A DNA stretch of 64,000 nt from Sabellastarte sp. h YS-2021 (GCA_964017235.1 OZ024929.1:21263464-21327463), one strand, 5' to 3'. Counted from the stretch's first letter, positions 23,858 through 35,958 are shown. Made by a program: numbers and translations. Notes: a model not told the origin generated them from the sequence alone.

Positions 23858-25013
23858 GTTTGATGTTATAAGCCACATACATACACTTAGAGCTAAAAAG
23901 GCTACTGTATTACTCACGTTACCACTAAGCTTCTGAAGCCACACCTGGTAAAATGATAGAATGTGCGTCATGTTGTAAACACAGGTTATTTCATTGTGTC
24001 TTACAATATACTTGAGTATGTTTGAAAGACACAGAAGGACGCTGATACGGATGTAGATTACCAAAATGAGACTTCTCAGAGAGCACAGACCTCTGCCAAG
24101 GCCTGACAACTCCAATCTTGGTTATAAAAAATCCTTTCAAATTTAGGAATCCAGACGCTTTTCAGGATAATCTGTTTCTTTTACCGTTGATGGACATTTC
24201 CTAAAACATGGAAGTACTGTCCCTTTTTGAGTACAATGATCAATTGGTTCATGCCAACAAGCTTTGCAAGAGTAAATAAACACAAGTTTTAGCCACTTTC
24301 CCTTATTAGCCTTGACAGATAGATCTTCTCCAAGTCTTCATATAAGTCTCATTCCAAGTCTCATTCCACAAAATCTGACAAACATGAAACCATCATGAAT
24401 CCACTTGATAAGTGAAAATCTTTCTGTCTGCTGAAAGACAAGGCCCCACACTTTTGATTTAAAAAGTCATTCAGTCCTCATATAATACAGTCCTCAAAAA
24501 AGTCTATTGACAGGCAGTTAATCCATTATTAAATTTTATATCTATAACAGACTTTTAAACTGAATCTGACCATTTATGATAATACAGTAGTGAAGAATTG
24601 ACGCAGAAACTCCCAAGCTGTTACGGTTTTGTTCAAAGTGGTATCAATCCTACCTCCTACCTTGGGTAATGTAGGTTTGAAGTTAGGTCCAAATGGGCAT
24701 TGGAAAAATTGACATCTATGTACTGATGACTTTAAAGAAAAAGGCTGTTTACTTACTAGGTTGTTTTAAGTCATTGTTACCTCAAGATAACAAATTGTTG
24801 CCTTAAGTTAATACTTCATTACCCCAAGATAAACATTTCCTCCAAATATTTAGGGGGTGTAGCTTATGTAAAAGCCAGTACGCTAAGGCATACCATATTG
24901 TTAGTAGCATCATTAATAAAATATATAATACAGATGGAGAAATACAAAATTGTTTTTGTGAATTCTAAATTACCAATAAAATGATTTAAATGATAAAATA
25001 TGTCTGTACCAGG
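23858..25013. other. Intergenic sequence
   Basis: No gene found. At 24081-24108 a GAGAGCACAGACCTCTGCCA core of the dispersed repeat family occurs. At 24860-24935 a segment is similar to 33015-33100 (ATACCATwTTGTTAGTAG). Confidence 0.4.
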
Positions 25014-25300
25014 GCTTGTATTCACGAAAGGTCTTAGACTTAGCCAGGTCTTAGGCTTAAATCCAGTCTTAAAGTTAAGACTTTTGTCTCAGCTAAGTTT
25101 TGTCTTAAACCCATATTCACAAATGGTAACTTAGCTAAGTCCAAGATTATTAAATAACCACAGTGGTTTTCTGTGTCACTGCTTTGGTGAGGTGTACTGG
25201 ATAATTATACTTTTTTACAGCCATTTCAAATTTTGAAGTGGAGAAAAGTTTATGGCGGCCATATTTAAGTCCTCTTTACAAAATTTAAGCCCACTACCTC
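25014..25300. mobile_element. Truncated TIR element fused to a gene remnant
   Basis: The left end GCTTGTATTCACGAAAGG follows CCAGG. The body matches the element at 42619 but has an internal deletion and stops at AAGCCCACTACC, directly joined to the last 13 bases of the copy-1 signal-peptide exon. The right TIR is missing. Confidence 0.75.
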
Positions 25301-25313
25301 TATGTAAATGCTG
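25301..25313 (+). pseudogene. Copy 1 remnant of signal-peptide exon
   Basis: TATGTAAATGCTG followed by donor GTAAGA aligns with TATGTCGATGCTG|GTAAGA of the copy-2 signal exon (ends 43506), and the next ~30 intron bases also match. Everything upstream, including the start codon, is gone and replaced by the truncated element. Confidence 0.75.
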
Positions 25314-25580
25314 GTAAGAACTGCTTTGAGAATTGAAATATTTTGACAATTATATTATTTATTATATTTTTTCCAAATGCACATTGCTTGGTGTTTAGGC
25401 ACACTCTCAATATTAGCACAAAATGAAGTAAACAAGTAAATCGAGCTCTGACTAGTCAGGACCACTGAAATAACATAATAGTTTGTAAATTGCAAGTGCT
25501 GGTAATGTAGCAGGGCAAAGGTTATTTCCTGTGAGAAGATCAGAGTTTGAATCCCACCCGGACCTCAAGTGGGAGACTAA

Positions 25581-25730
25581 GGTCCTCAGTGACCTAGTGG
25601 TTAGCATTTTTAGCACCTAGTCACAGGTAGTCACCTTTGTGTGGGTTTGAACCCCACAAGTGACAATGCTGAGGACCTGTCTCAATATGACCCTGGCTGT
25701 TGAACGGGACGTAAAACCCCAACTTTGACT
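25581..25730 (+). mobile_element. tRNA-derived SINE (SINE-B)
   Basis: GACCTAGTGGTTAGCA resembles a tRNA A box and GTGTGGGTTTGAACCCCAC a B box. A body follows with GCTGAGGACCTGTCTCAATA and GACGTAAAACCCCAACTTT. Related copies lie at 6330, 34690 and 48325. It is in the first intron of copy 1. Confidence 0.7.
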
Positions 25731-26019
25731 CATTTTTGTCGGGAGATCATTACTGGTAGGCAAGCATTTACTGGTAGAATATCAGGTACTATATTTACAA
25801 ACTAAATACATGAAAGATTAGCTCCAAATAAAATCAAGTCTTATATAAAAACTGTATACTTTACATAACTGTCTTGCTGATCTTTGATTGGCTGATTGCT
25901 GGTCTATTTTCTAAACATTTAAGTTACTTCAAGTCTATTCTTTTGACTACAAAGATTGTAAATCCTACAAATATTTTCCTGAATATTTCAGCCATGGTGC
26001 GCCCACATTCTGAAACTAT

Positions 26020-26130
26020 GTCTGTCTACATATAGGAACCAATGCCATTTAGGAAGCATCTCAAGACTCACCTCTAAGTTTCCCCATCGGGTATTTTTCG
26101 TCATGCATGATGACAAACTTAAATTATTCA
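26020..26130 (+). mobile_element. Possible LINE C-terminus fragment
   Basis: ATTTAGGAAGCATCTCAAGACTCACCTC reads FRKHLKTHL, like the C-terminus of the LINE at 30357 (FGKHLKTHLF). It is too short to classify. Confidence 0.35.
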
Positions 26131-26762
26131 CTTAGAATGGCCTACAACTGTGACATTTGTCCATTGCCCAGGGTTGGTGTCCCACAGCTACAGATGGCAG
26201 AAAAGAGAGAGAGAGAGACAGACAGAATGATGTACTTATTCTGAAACTAAGCAACACATCTTTAGCTAGAGTTTCAGTTGACACATGAGATATACTGTAA
26301 AGATTCTGTAAGGATACACAAAAGATATAGTCATGTTATGGATAATGACTTGACTGGATGTACAGAAATAGACAGAATAGCACAGAATGTGGTGGTAAGG
26401 TGGCGGAAGAACTACAGAAAAGATATGGCAACCTCCAGCTGCAAGGGTGTTTGGGAGGTGAACCTCATTGCAGAAATTTTGAAAAGGTCAAAATGTCTGT
26501 GGGTTGTCATCGAAAACAGAGAATGCTACGCTATGCAAACTTTAGAGACAGAAGCCTGGTAGTTCATGGAGGAATACAGAGATAAGTAAAGTGACACTTC
26601 CTGGACTTTGACAGGGGCATAGATGTACTAGAATCCCCACGGGGCAAGATATTGAATCTGCAAAGCAGTCAATTAAAAAAGATTGATACATAGATATATA
26701 GATTGATATATAGATATATAGCCCCAATAACGTTCCAACACTCTACTCTCTTATATTTTCAG

Positions 26763-26966
26763 CTGCATTTTTTGATAACACTCTGATTGGTCTCCCGCTA
26801 CTGGGGTATACTACAGCTACAGTGGGGGCTGAACCATATATATATACCTGCTCTCTGATGCTGGTAACTTGGGGTTGTACAAACTGGGCGATGGATATTT
26901 TCTTGGCTTTCAATGGGCATCGGACATCAGTGCTGTGAATAGCCGTGTTAATTTCCAGCTGTACAG
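26763..26966 (+). pseudogene. Copy 1 exon 2, frameshifted
   Basis: 204 nt versus 202 in copy 2. Acceptor TATATTTTCAG and donor GTAATT are retained. The run CCATATATATATACC has one extra AT relative to copy 2, which breaks the frame after about 25 codons (around 26835-26846). Confidence 0.8.
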
Positions 26967-27672
26967 GTAATTTGACAGACTGTCCATTATGAGAAACTCT
27001 GTTATTGGCCAAAACATTTTCATGAAATAGCTGCTGCTTCGCTTTGTAATTTGTCACATACTTCAAGTTGAAAAAATGTAAGTAAATGATACACTTAAAG
27101 AACATTCAATCAGGATTGTTAATATAAAAATTATGATTCGTAAGTTGTATGTTTATTGGTCACCTCCCAATTTGAGGCACTTACTTTAAGTAGAGTATGA
27201 AGTTTTACCAACTAAAGGGGATCATACCAGATAAAATGGCAACACATTTGTTCTTATATAAAGTGCATTGTTGCCTTGTACCTGTTTGAATGCATGTTTC
27301 AAGAAAAACGAATCCCCCTTATTTACGCATAACTCATACAATAAAGGCTTTTTCCGTCTAGTTTTGCCAAATTTGCAACAGTGCATGTCACCCAATGAAG
27401 GTTTTCTTATCTATCATCAGTTTCTCTCAAGGATCTGCCATCCAGAACTTTTGACTAAGCTATACATTCCTTACACTATAGCATAGTTAAAGGATTAGTT
27501 TTAGATAATGACATTTTATCTTTGATGGTCTGTGTTACATTTAGTTGGTCACCCAGAATTTATGACTACACTGCACATTCCATATTGTATCACGTGACCC
27601 TCTGTTGACCTGTTATGTTTCTCTCTCTGATGGTAGATGGTCTTGCAACCAAATCTGAAGCTATTGTTATAT

Positions 27673-27904
27673 TTTATTTATTTGGGGTTTTACGTCGCTT
27701 TCAACACTGTACAGGTCATATCACGACGGGTAGTTGGAAGGGCAGAGGAAACCAGTACATACAGTTCGTCAGGGATCTGTACTGTAAACTGCCGACCAAC
27801 GGCAAGCAACTACCAGCTTTCCCACTTGAGGCCATGCTGGGAACCGAACCTCGGCCTCAGAGGTGGGAGGCGAGAGTGTTACTACTCTGCCACCGTGGCC
27901 CCCA
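27673..27904 (-). mobile_element. tRNA-derived SINE (SINE-A) with 12-bp target duplication
   Basis: A full copy in reverse orientation, flanked by perfect CTATTGTTATAT repeats at 27661-27672 and 27905-27916, the mark of LINE-driven retroposition. The head begins at the right with GGGGGCCACGGTGGCAGAG; the tail is AAATAAATAAAAT-like at the left. It lies in intron 2 of copy 1. Confidence 0.9.
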
Positions 27905-28878
27905 CTATTGTTATATGTAATTCACTGTGCTGTAAATTTCATACAGCAGAGCCCATCTTTTATGAAAATTTCGGCCCAATTGGAAGACTAGTTTTCCCAG
28001 TTTGATGAATAGTTTTTGAGATATGCATATGAAAATTGCCGAAAAATCACCAAAATAATTCTTGATTACAATCTGGAATCAGACCATCTTTCCCTTAGCC
28101 CGAGTCACAGATAGACCCCACCAAATTTTTAGTTATGAAAACAGGAAAACTGATGTATTTGCAATACCCTCGGACCTCCCCTTCGGGATAAATAAGTTTA
28201 AATTGTTTCATGTATTTTAAATTGAATTGAATTAGTGTTCAGGTATACCTTGGTAGTATGACAACATAGACGTGCAAAAATTTCTTTTCAATTCATCCCG
28301 TCAGGACTATAAGGCTAATCAGACGATGTTAGACTGATCCCAAATCATAAATCTTTATTCAAAACTCTTTAAAGAAATTGACCACCCATTTCGCAAGCAA
28401 AAACCAGACTCATAGGGTGTATTAACAAATGCTTTCATTTCTGAAATAAACCTTCAGGGGCTATGGAATTTTTAAAAGTGGGACAGTTGTAACAACAAAA
28501 TTACTGACATAAGATTTTCACACAAGTTAAATGACTACATAAAATGTTTAATTAGTTCTCTCTGTCTGGTATTTTTTCCAACTTGTTTCCTGTTGGTGAA
28601 ACAGGTTAAAATATGACTGAGAAAATTAATAATACAATGTATTTTAACTTACTTTTAATTGTGTACATTTGCTATACACAGATGAATCACTTAATTGACT
28701 TTTCACTACTAAATACTATTTGCATTAATTCCCAATCCTTGCTCACTGAACATTGCTATTAAAATGTGGGAGGGAGCCTAACTAGAGTTAGGGGATTTAT
28801 TACAGATATACTGTGTTAATTTTTATAAAACTTCTGAGTTCACTGGTATGTTGCACAGATTTTCACTTCTGTTCACAG

Positions 28879-29033
28879 TGCCAGGGTTGTTGATAATCTC
28901 GGGACAGGCACCTGAACAGAACAGAAAACTGGACCTATTACTAGTGGAGCCACAATGAATGAATTCTACTTTCCGGAACCAATATCCATGGTGGGAGGTT
29001 ATTTCTACATAATGGCAATTGTTCAGTATGGAG
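28879..29033 (+). pseudogene. Copy 1 exon 3 with in-frame stop
   Basis: 155 nt versus 158 in copy 2. After VVDNLGTGT the frame meets TGA at 28913-28915, where copy 2 has TAT (Tyr). The rest still reads NEFYFPEPISMVGGYFYIMA and the donor GTACC is present. Confidence 0.82.
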
Positions 29034-29479
29034 GTACCTTTCAGTTATTTCCAATTTTGAAAAACGTTTGTGGCCAATTAATAGGCAAAATGATGGTGTG
29101 ATAACTAAGGGTGTTAAAGGTTACTCGGTTACCCGAAAAGGGTCCATCTTTGATGAGAAATTGAGTACAACGAAGCAAACCACCTGCTCAAAAATCTATT
29201 AAACTATACTTTAAAGCAATAGGTTAGATGGGTAGTGCTCTTAGTGCACTAGTACCTTAGTGCTCAGCCAGAATTGTGATGATATTTACATATAGCATTA
29301 GTTTTCATGTAATTTTCCTAATTTTCACAGATATTTCACATTTTAGTTTGGATATATTTATTTACATCCCCTGTCATATATACTTCTTTGGTATGTCTCT
29401 TTGGAAACCACTGAATATGGTCACTCAGATTCAAGTCTGTTTCTTGCAAAATGAGTTTCTTGTCCCCTTTTCCTTCTTG

Positions 29480-29720
29480 ATGCACAACCTAGTGGTAAAA
29501 CATTCACGTCTCACCTCATAAGTCCTGGGTCTGAACCTAGGTTAGGTTAATTTGTACATTTTTACTCCATGACATGCATTTTAGTATTCGTGCCTTTAAC
29601 AAGTATGTTTGGTAAACTCAGTGGCGTAGTGGATAAGATACTTGCTTCTGACCTTTGAGGCCTTAGGTTTGAATGTTTGAATCTCCACCTTGGCCTCCCC
29701 AATGGAAAAATAGTTGTTGC
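29480..29720 (+). repeat. Two tRNA-like repeat heads
   Basis: CCTAGTGGTAAAACATTCAC with GGGTCTGAACCTAGG (about 29485-29545) and TGGCGTAGTGGATAAGATAC with AGGTTTGAATG (about 29620-29690) resemble A and B boxes. The first is also present in the copy-2 intron near 50207, so it predates the duplication. Confidence 0.45.
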
Positions 29721-29860
29721 TTACCTGTACTAGAGTCGTCACGAAATATTATTGACTGTTTTGTTCCGACCTTAAGATAAATTTCTGTATTGCATAGTTT
29801 TTTTTATAATATTGAAAAAGGCAGGTCTTTATTGTATCAGCAACTGAACGTAATGACTTT

Positions 29861-30100
29861 AAACAAGGCCGAAGGTGTTTCAGTCTACTAGCATGAGCTG
29901 CAAAGCCATCAGAGACACGGGTAGTGCACTGAAGCGGTCACCCACCCAAATACTAATGTAGCCTATTGCTGCTTAACTTCAGTGATGAGACAGTTACTCA
30001 TCATGCTGCGCCACAATTCATGAGAGTCTGAAGATAAAAAAATGAAAAAAAAGTGATCTCTAGAAGTGCTAGCCTCGATAGAGCTTGTGCGTAAAAACAC
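29861..30100 (-). mobile_element. 5S rRNA-derived SINE, copy B
   Basis: The minus strand of 29991-29934 reads GTCTCATCACTGAAGTTAAG, then GCAGCAATAGG and TAGTATTTGGGTGGGTGACC. It is the clearest 5S-like internal promoter of the family. A 3' body ending GGCCTTG is shared by all copies. Confidence 0.78.
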
Positions 30101-30356
30101 AACATTTTTAATACACATGTCTAAGCAGTAATAATACTGTGAATATGAATCCTAATAGAGGATTTTACAGGCCCACAGATGATGTGCAGTACCACATCAA
30201 CCAGTTGGGTTTCATACAATAGACAACATCTCTGAAAAGTGTAATGTTATCCAATGTTTGTAACAGGATGAAAAACGTCCCCTTTTAAAACCATAACACA
30301 TTGGGAAACGCTTTATGTCGCCATAATTACTGATCGTAAGTTGGAAAGTTACAAAG

Positions 30357-31149
30357 TGTCAGGAACCTCAGAGTGGTGTCGACTCCAATTTCAATTTCTC
30401 AAACCACGTGTCACAGGTCATAAAGTCCACTAGAGTACATGCAAGAGACCCCTACAGAATTTGTCCCCTTCTAGACCTTAATGCATCAGTGATCTTAGTG
30501 AATGCTTTGGTGAGCAGCAGGTTGGATTATTGCAATGCACTCTTCTCGTCGCTCACTGATTTTGAGTTAAGGAGATTGCAGCTAGTCCAAAACTCACTCT
30601 GCAGGGTTGTCAACCGTTCCTCTTAATTCTCTCACATTACCCCTCAACCAAAAAAACTCCATTGGCTACCAGTCAGATACAGGGTACAATTTAAAATTAG
30701 CCTTATTACATACAAAATTCTCAACCAAGGTTAGCCAGTTTACCTAAGAAAATTAACCCACCCCTATACCTGTTCCAGAAATACAAGGTGATGTACCCCC
30801 AAACTCAAGTTCCTTCAAACCCCCACTTTCGTTCATAGAGTTCACAAATCAATCAAACACTTTTCTAATTCCTTCAGTCACTATGCCTCAGTCCTGTGGA
30901 ACTCTTTCCCCTTTCATGTAAGAAACAGTCCCTCTGTTGCATCTTTTGGGAAGCACCTCAAAACCCACCTCTTCAGCTCCAGTTTCCCAACTTAGTTTTC
31001 TTCCCTCCTGGTCACATCCACAATCCTGGATTACTGACCTTGAATGCCAATTGACTCTCCTTATGATAATGATTTTGTTTAATTAGCGCACTGAGTTCCC
31101 CTTTGTGGGGAAGACATTGTGCTTGCAAAACAGTAGATTAGATTAGGAA
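30357..31149 (+). mobile_element. 5'-truncated CR1/L2-like LINE, C-terminal RT remnant
   Basis: The frame, with one shift near 30385 and later stops, reads DSNFNFSNHVSQVIKSTRVH, ILVNALVSSRLDYCNALFSS, LRRLQLVQNSLCRVV, LHWLPVRYRVQFKI, then WNSFPFHVRNSPSVASFGKH. This is the thumb/C-terminal part of a non-LTR reverse transcriptase. The 3' end is a TAGATTAGATTAG tail. Copy 2 lacks it in the same intron, so it arrived after the duplication. Confidence 0.85.
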
Positions 31150-31249
31150 GTTGCTAGTTGTTGCCAAGCCCTAAAACAATTTGAAAAGGCATCAATTTTC
31201 TAGAGAAGTAGAGAAGCCCCCCTTACCATTTTACATTGTTTTGTTTCAG

Positions 31250-31401
31250 TGTTGCTACCAGTTCACACCCACAGTTGTACTGCCAGTAACAAAGTGCTGG
31301 GATCTTCAGACTCTCCCCCTGTGGTGGGTGGAATGGTAGACTTTGACACAGTAACTGTATGTCCTTCTCTGTGCAAGCAATGTACCTCTCTACCAACAAA
31401 G
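31250..31401 (+). pseudogene. Copy 1 exon 4 with 7-nt deletion
   Basis: 152 nt versus 159. It reads VLLPVHTHSCTASNKVLGSS and PPVVGGMVDFDTV as in copy 2. At about 31346-31352 it lacks TCTACAG, present in copy 2 between two ACAG motifs, consistent with slippage. Downstream residues are out of frame. Donor GTATGTC is intact. Confidence 0.82.
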
Positions 31402-31491
31402 GTATGTCTCGAGAAACTCATTTGACAGACATTTACATGCTTATATTATCAGTCCTGGCCAATAATATTAATAATAGACAAGTACTCCTGG

Positions 31492-32582
31492 GCCCGGATT
31501 TACAAAGATTCTTAAACTTAAATTCATGTTAAAACTCACCTATAAACTCATCTTTATGAGTTTATGCTCAAACTCAAACTTTTCACATTACAGAAAATTC
31601 TTAAACTTAAACTCACCTATAAACTCAGACATAATCTCATTGTCTGAGTTTATGCTTAAATTCACATTTGTTGGTATTTTTGAAAATTCTCAGGCTGAGA
31701 TTATGCTTAAACTCAACTAAAAATTTGAGTTTGCACCAGTGTAGACTCAAGAAATGAGTTTATGATCAATTAATGACAGTAAAGCTGAACCATAATACCT
31801 GTGGTAACCTTTTGGAGAAATTTACTCCTGCAATTTGATTATGGGCCATGTTGACAAAGATGTTACTTGTTATGTGTCAAGATTCACCCATTTGTCTTAA
31901 ATTACTACTAAGAACAATGCAAAAATTAATTTCTTGTGCACTTCAAAATAAACCACAGTGGCGATTATTCATAGAGAACACCCTTATGGCACTCAGGTTA
32001 AATTCATATGTATACATAGCTGAAGATTGTAGTTTTTAAATTAATTGAGAAAACAAAAAACATAACAATAATGATAAGACTCGAAACATGATTGAACTTG
32101 TAAGATAACATTTGTACAGTTTTGCAAAAAAAGTCAAACAAAAGTCTTTGTACATACATAAAAAGACCAAAACATAAATTAATGTAGTCATTCTAAAATC
32201 CATGTTAAAAAACATCATGGTCTTGGGGTTTTCTAGTATTTGTAAAATTTTAAGTGAAGTTTACAAAAAAATTTGTGCAGATGCTGCAATGTAACATGAA
32301 CACCCTCTACTGTAATTAGTATAAAGCCTCTGTGTTGTTCAGCAGCTATAAACTCTAGACTGAGTTTATGCATGAGTTTATGAATGAGTTTATGTGTGAG
32401 TTTAAGAATTGCTTTGGTATTAACCAATGAAATGCTTGCTTACACATAAACTGAGTTTAAGTTTATTCTCACCTGAGATTACTTTTGAAAATACCAATTT
32501 CAGCATAATCTCACGTGAGACAAAAACTGAGATTATGTGTCTGAGTTTAAGCATGAGTTTAAGAATCTTTGTAAATCCGGGC
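31492..32582. mobile_element. TIR element with CCTGG target duplication and known empty site
   Basis: A 1,091-bp element with perfect 26-bp inverted ends (GCCCGGATTTACAAAGATTC...), flanked by CCTGG at 31487-31491 and 32583-32587. The matching intron of copy 2 has one CCTGG (50983-50987) and no element. The interior is rich in TGAGTTTAAG/CTTAAACTCA motifs and noncoding; the short ORFs are incidental. Confidence 0.9.
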
Positions 32583-32587
32583 CCTGG

Positions 32588-34029
32588 TGTACCAACCATT
32601 TACATGATTTAAAAAAATTCCTTACCAGAGTCGGGAGAAAATGGCCAAATTGTACAAAAATCCGACGCATACCTCACTTTGAAGAGGTGTAGCAAATGGA
32701 AAAACTGAAGGGTCTGGATACATCAAACACATTTCTTGTGGTATCACTTCTAGGCATTGTAGTCTACGAGAAAAGGTTGATGTCACAGAAGCGTATAACA
32801 CAAGACCATGACATCAACTGACAAAAACATCTCATGGACTTTCTACAACTTCACTCTCCTGGAGATGAATTAAACATTGTAAAATTTGTGAAAAAATGCC
32901 TTTCATGTAAAGTATATGACTCGAAAATAATTCAATGTCTTGTTTTTGTAACATATCCAAATTACTGCAGTTGTCATTAAGTTATAAGGTTACCCTGCGT
33001 GTGACAACAAATCTTTGTCTTACCTTGTGTACATTAGCCAGTATGCTCAGACATACCATTTTGTTAGTAGAATCACTAACGAGATATACAATACCCCATC
33101 CCCTAACAAATGTTGCATATGAACACAACTTTTTGAAAAGTCGGGTGTACCAAATCAAAAATCCTATCTTTCCCCGTCTTCCATTTTACGGTAAAATCAA
33201 ATTACAGTTTCTGGGATTTTGTACAGTTTTAAGTTGCAGTTAGTAACTATAAGCACAAGTTGTGATTGTCATCTTATATGATGGGGATGACAAATGATGT
33301 AGTGTAGCTCACTAGCATTTTAAAGAAACAGCATCTTGTAAAAAATTAATCAGATTCAAATAAATGAGATATAATGAACTAGAAATCCTCACTAAAACCC
33401 AGATTTAAAAATAAATCAATCATCAATCAATCAATCCATCAAGGCTGTTATATACCTGGCTACCCAAAAATGGTCTAAATTTTGTTAAGAAACCACCTAC
33501 AAAGTATGAAAGTATTAATTTGTCATGTCATTTCCCTTATTTGTAGAGATACTTGACATCCACTGTCTATATTTCTCTGGTATTTCCAGTTAGTCACAAC
33601 TAAAATGTGGTTACCCGGTTTCAAATCGGTTATTGTCCAACAGATACCTTGTCTCAGTTCTTTTAATATGTTCAGGTTTCCAGTTTCTTTTCTGGGAACA
33701 AAAAAGTGATGATAACAAAATCAATAACAAATAGAACAAAGAGCAAAAACGCATAGGCATCAGAAAGAGAGATTTGATGAATTCCTAATGTCATTTATTC
33801 ATGGGAGTAAGTTATTATTGGGACAAGATCGCAAGGGTCCAGTATTGGTAAAATTACACCTGCGAGGTTTTCTTTTGTTAAAAGTATCAAATATCCTTCA
33901 TCACTGGCCAGTTGTTTCACTCAGTGATTGTGACCATAAATGAAAGGCCTTTTGGCACATTTCTAAAGAAACCTTTTTACTATTTGTTTAACTAACATGA
34001 TCATAAAAACCCAAAAATACATACCTGCA
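32588..34029. other. Copy 1 intron 4 continuation
   Basis: Homologous to about 50988-51660 of copy 2 (diverged), including CTTTGAAGAGGTGTAGCAAA-like and AATCAATCAATC stretches. No exon. Confidence 0.5.
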
Positions 34030-34243
34030 ATATAGAAATGAAGAATAATAAAGTTAAGCAACATAGGTAATTAAAAATTAGGGAGGAGGTATAATTTAAA
34101 TAGGTCAATAGCCTCGTAAGTATCCAGTATTAGAAAATATAGAAATGAAGAATAATAAAGTTAAGCAACATAGGTAATTAAAAATTAGGGAGGAGGTATA
34201 ATTTAAATAGGTCAATAGCCTCGTAAGTATCCAGTATTAGAAA
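34030..34243. repeat. Perfect 107-bp tandem duplication
   Basis: 34030-34136 and 34137-34243 are identical back-to-back copies beginning ATATAGAAATGAAGAATAAT. Identity implies a recent duplication or an assembly artefact. Confidence 0.9.
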
Positions 34244-34689
34244 ATAATGAATTGTTGACTCGATCCCTTCGGGACCTCATAAATAATTCATTATTTTCAA
34301 ATATTGGGCACTTACTTGACCAGTAGCTACAGATACTCTAAATGTCCTTTTATGGAATTAACATTTCACATTAGAATCAATTATAAATGGAACTGAAGAT
34401 GATTGGTGTGATGGGCAGGTATTTTACACCACTTATTAATGTGAATCCAAGCCATATAACACAAAAATTACTCAAATTGACTTAGATCTTTACATTTTAT
34501 CACAAGAGAATACAAATATATACAACCCAAATCTTTAGGAAAAGGAAGTGTGCAGTTTGTCTTTTGGGGTGATAAAGTTTAAAAATATTCTTCACCATGG
34601 TTATTTTACATTTACTCTGCACCACCTTATTTGTAATTAACATAAATCCATCTAAATAATCTAGATGATCAGATTTGACCCCTAGCTGG

Positions 34690-34790
34690 GTTCTCAGTGG
34701 TCTAGTGGATCAGCAGGTTTGGCATCTAATCACAAGCTGTCACCTCTGTGTGAGTTTGACTCCCACAATGCTGAGGACAGATCCTAAAAT
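34690..34790 (+). mobile_element. tRNA-derived SINE (SINE-B), partial
   Basis: GTGGTCTAGTGGATCAGCAG and GTGTGAGTTTGACTCCCAC are the A- and B-box regions, followed by AATGCTGAGGACAGATCC. The tail is lost. Confidence 0.6.
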
Positions 34791-35958
34791 CCTAAATTTA
34801 AAATCCTAAATCCTTTGAAATATAGCCTTAGTTAGGGGTAATAATTAATATATAAAAACTTCAGTTTTTAATTTTCGATTTCTCCACCATATCTGTATGG
34901 ATTTAAATGCAACAAGAACAAACAGAAGCTCTGTAAAAATATCTTTCTTGTGATAAAGTGTTATTGAAATATTTACAAACAAATTAGCACTTGTTTATGG
35001 AAAATCAGCAAAACATATCCTCAGTAAGGGTCATCAGTGAATGAAAAATTATTTCCTGATTTTTATATCCCAGTATTTAGGTCAAATACATCATATAGTG
35101 GATAATAAACATGAATAACCTACATCAGAGATAACTGGGGTAAAGACAATGTATTTATGACATATGGGAATATAGTCCTTCAAATGCTTATTCTAAGAAT
35201 AAGAATAATCAGTTATAGTTCTATACCTTTGAGTAATTCTAAGAATAAAGGTCAATTTAAGCTAGGCAAATCCTTCAGACACAGCATGTAATACGCAGGG
35301 CTATGCATAAAAATGTCGCATCTGAATCTTTATAGCCTTGATAAATCTTTATATTCAAACCATATAAAATTTACACTGACCATTTTTCCTATGTTTGCGG
35401 CAACTTTCATGCAGATCTAACTAATCACTGACAGATGTACATATTTACAAGATATTTTGCACAACTGAACAATGAGTTTATGCCAGTTAATGTCGTTATA
35501 TCTGAAAATCAATAAGGTGTCAATTTCAATTTATGCTTATCAAAGTTTCATTGGTTTTTCTACGGTGCTTGAAATGTTGATTTTAAAATTATGACAAAAA
35601 TTATCAGTGTTTTATTACTCAAAAATAATTGCACATACTCATTGAGGGAGTTCTGAATGAGTTTTTTTTTGTACTTTTAATTTATAATTTATTAGATTAA
35701 ATTTACAACAATTTTTAACAGTTACACTGGTTAACTGCTTACCATTAGTTCATTATCTGGATGGATTTTCTCATGTGTTTAAATTGCGAGGTAAATAATC
35801 TGGTTTTGTATATTTTCAATGGATCTGGGTATGTATGCTGTCAGTATGAATTTACCTTAAGCCAAAAAATCTGTCAGAAAAGGAAAGGTATTTTTAGCTA
35901 TTTTTTCCACCAAATTGGTATCATTTCCCTATCTGTTTGCTATTTCTTCCTTAACTAG
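34791..35958. other. Copy 1 intron 4, distal part
   Basis: AT-rich and without recognised elements. The last ~60 bases before exon 5 match the same position in copy 2. Confidence 0.45.

Noticed and set aside
29861..30100. A functional 5S rRNA gene
   Set aside because: Only the internal promoter region resembles 5S; the 5' and 3' strands needed for helix I are not recognisable and the body is shared with other dispersed copies.
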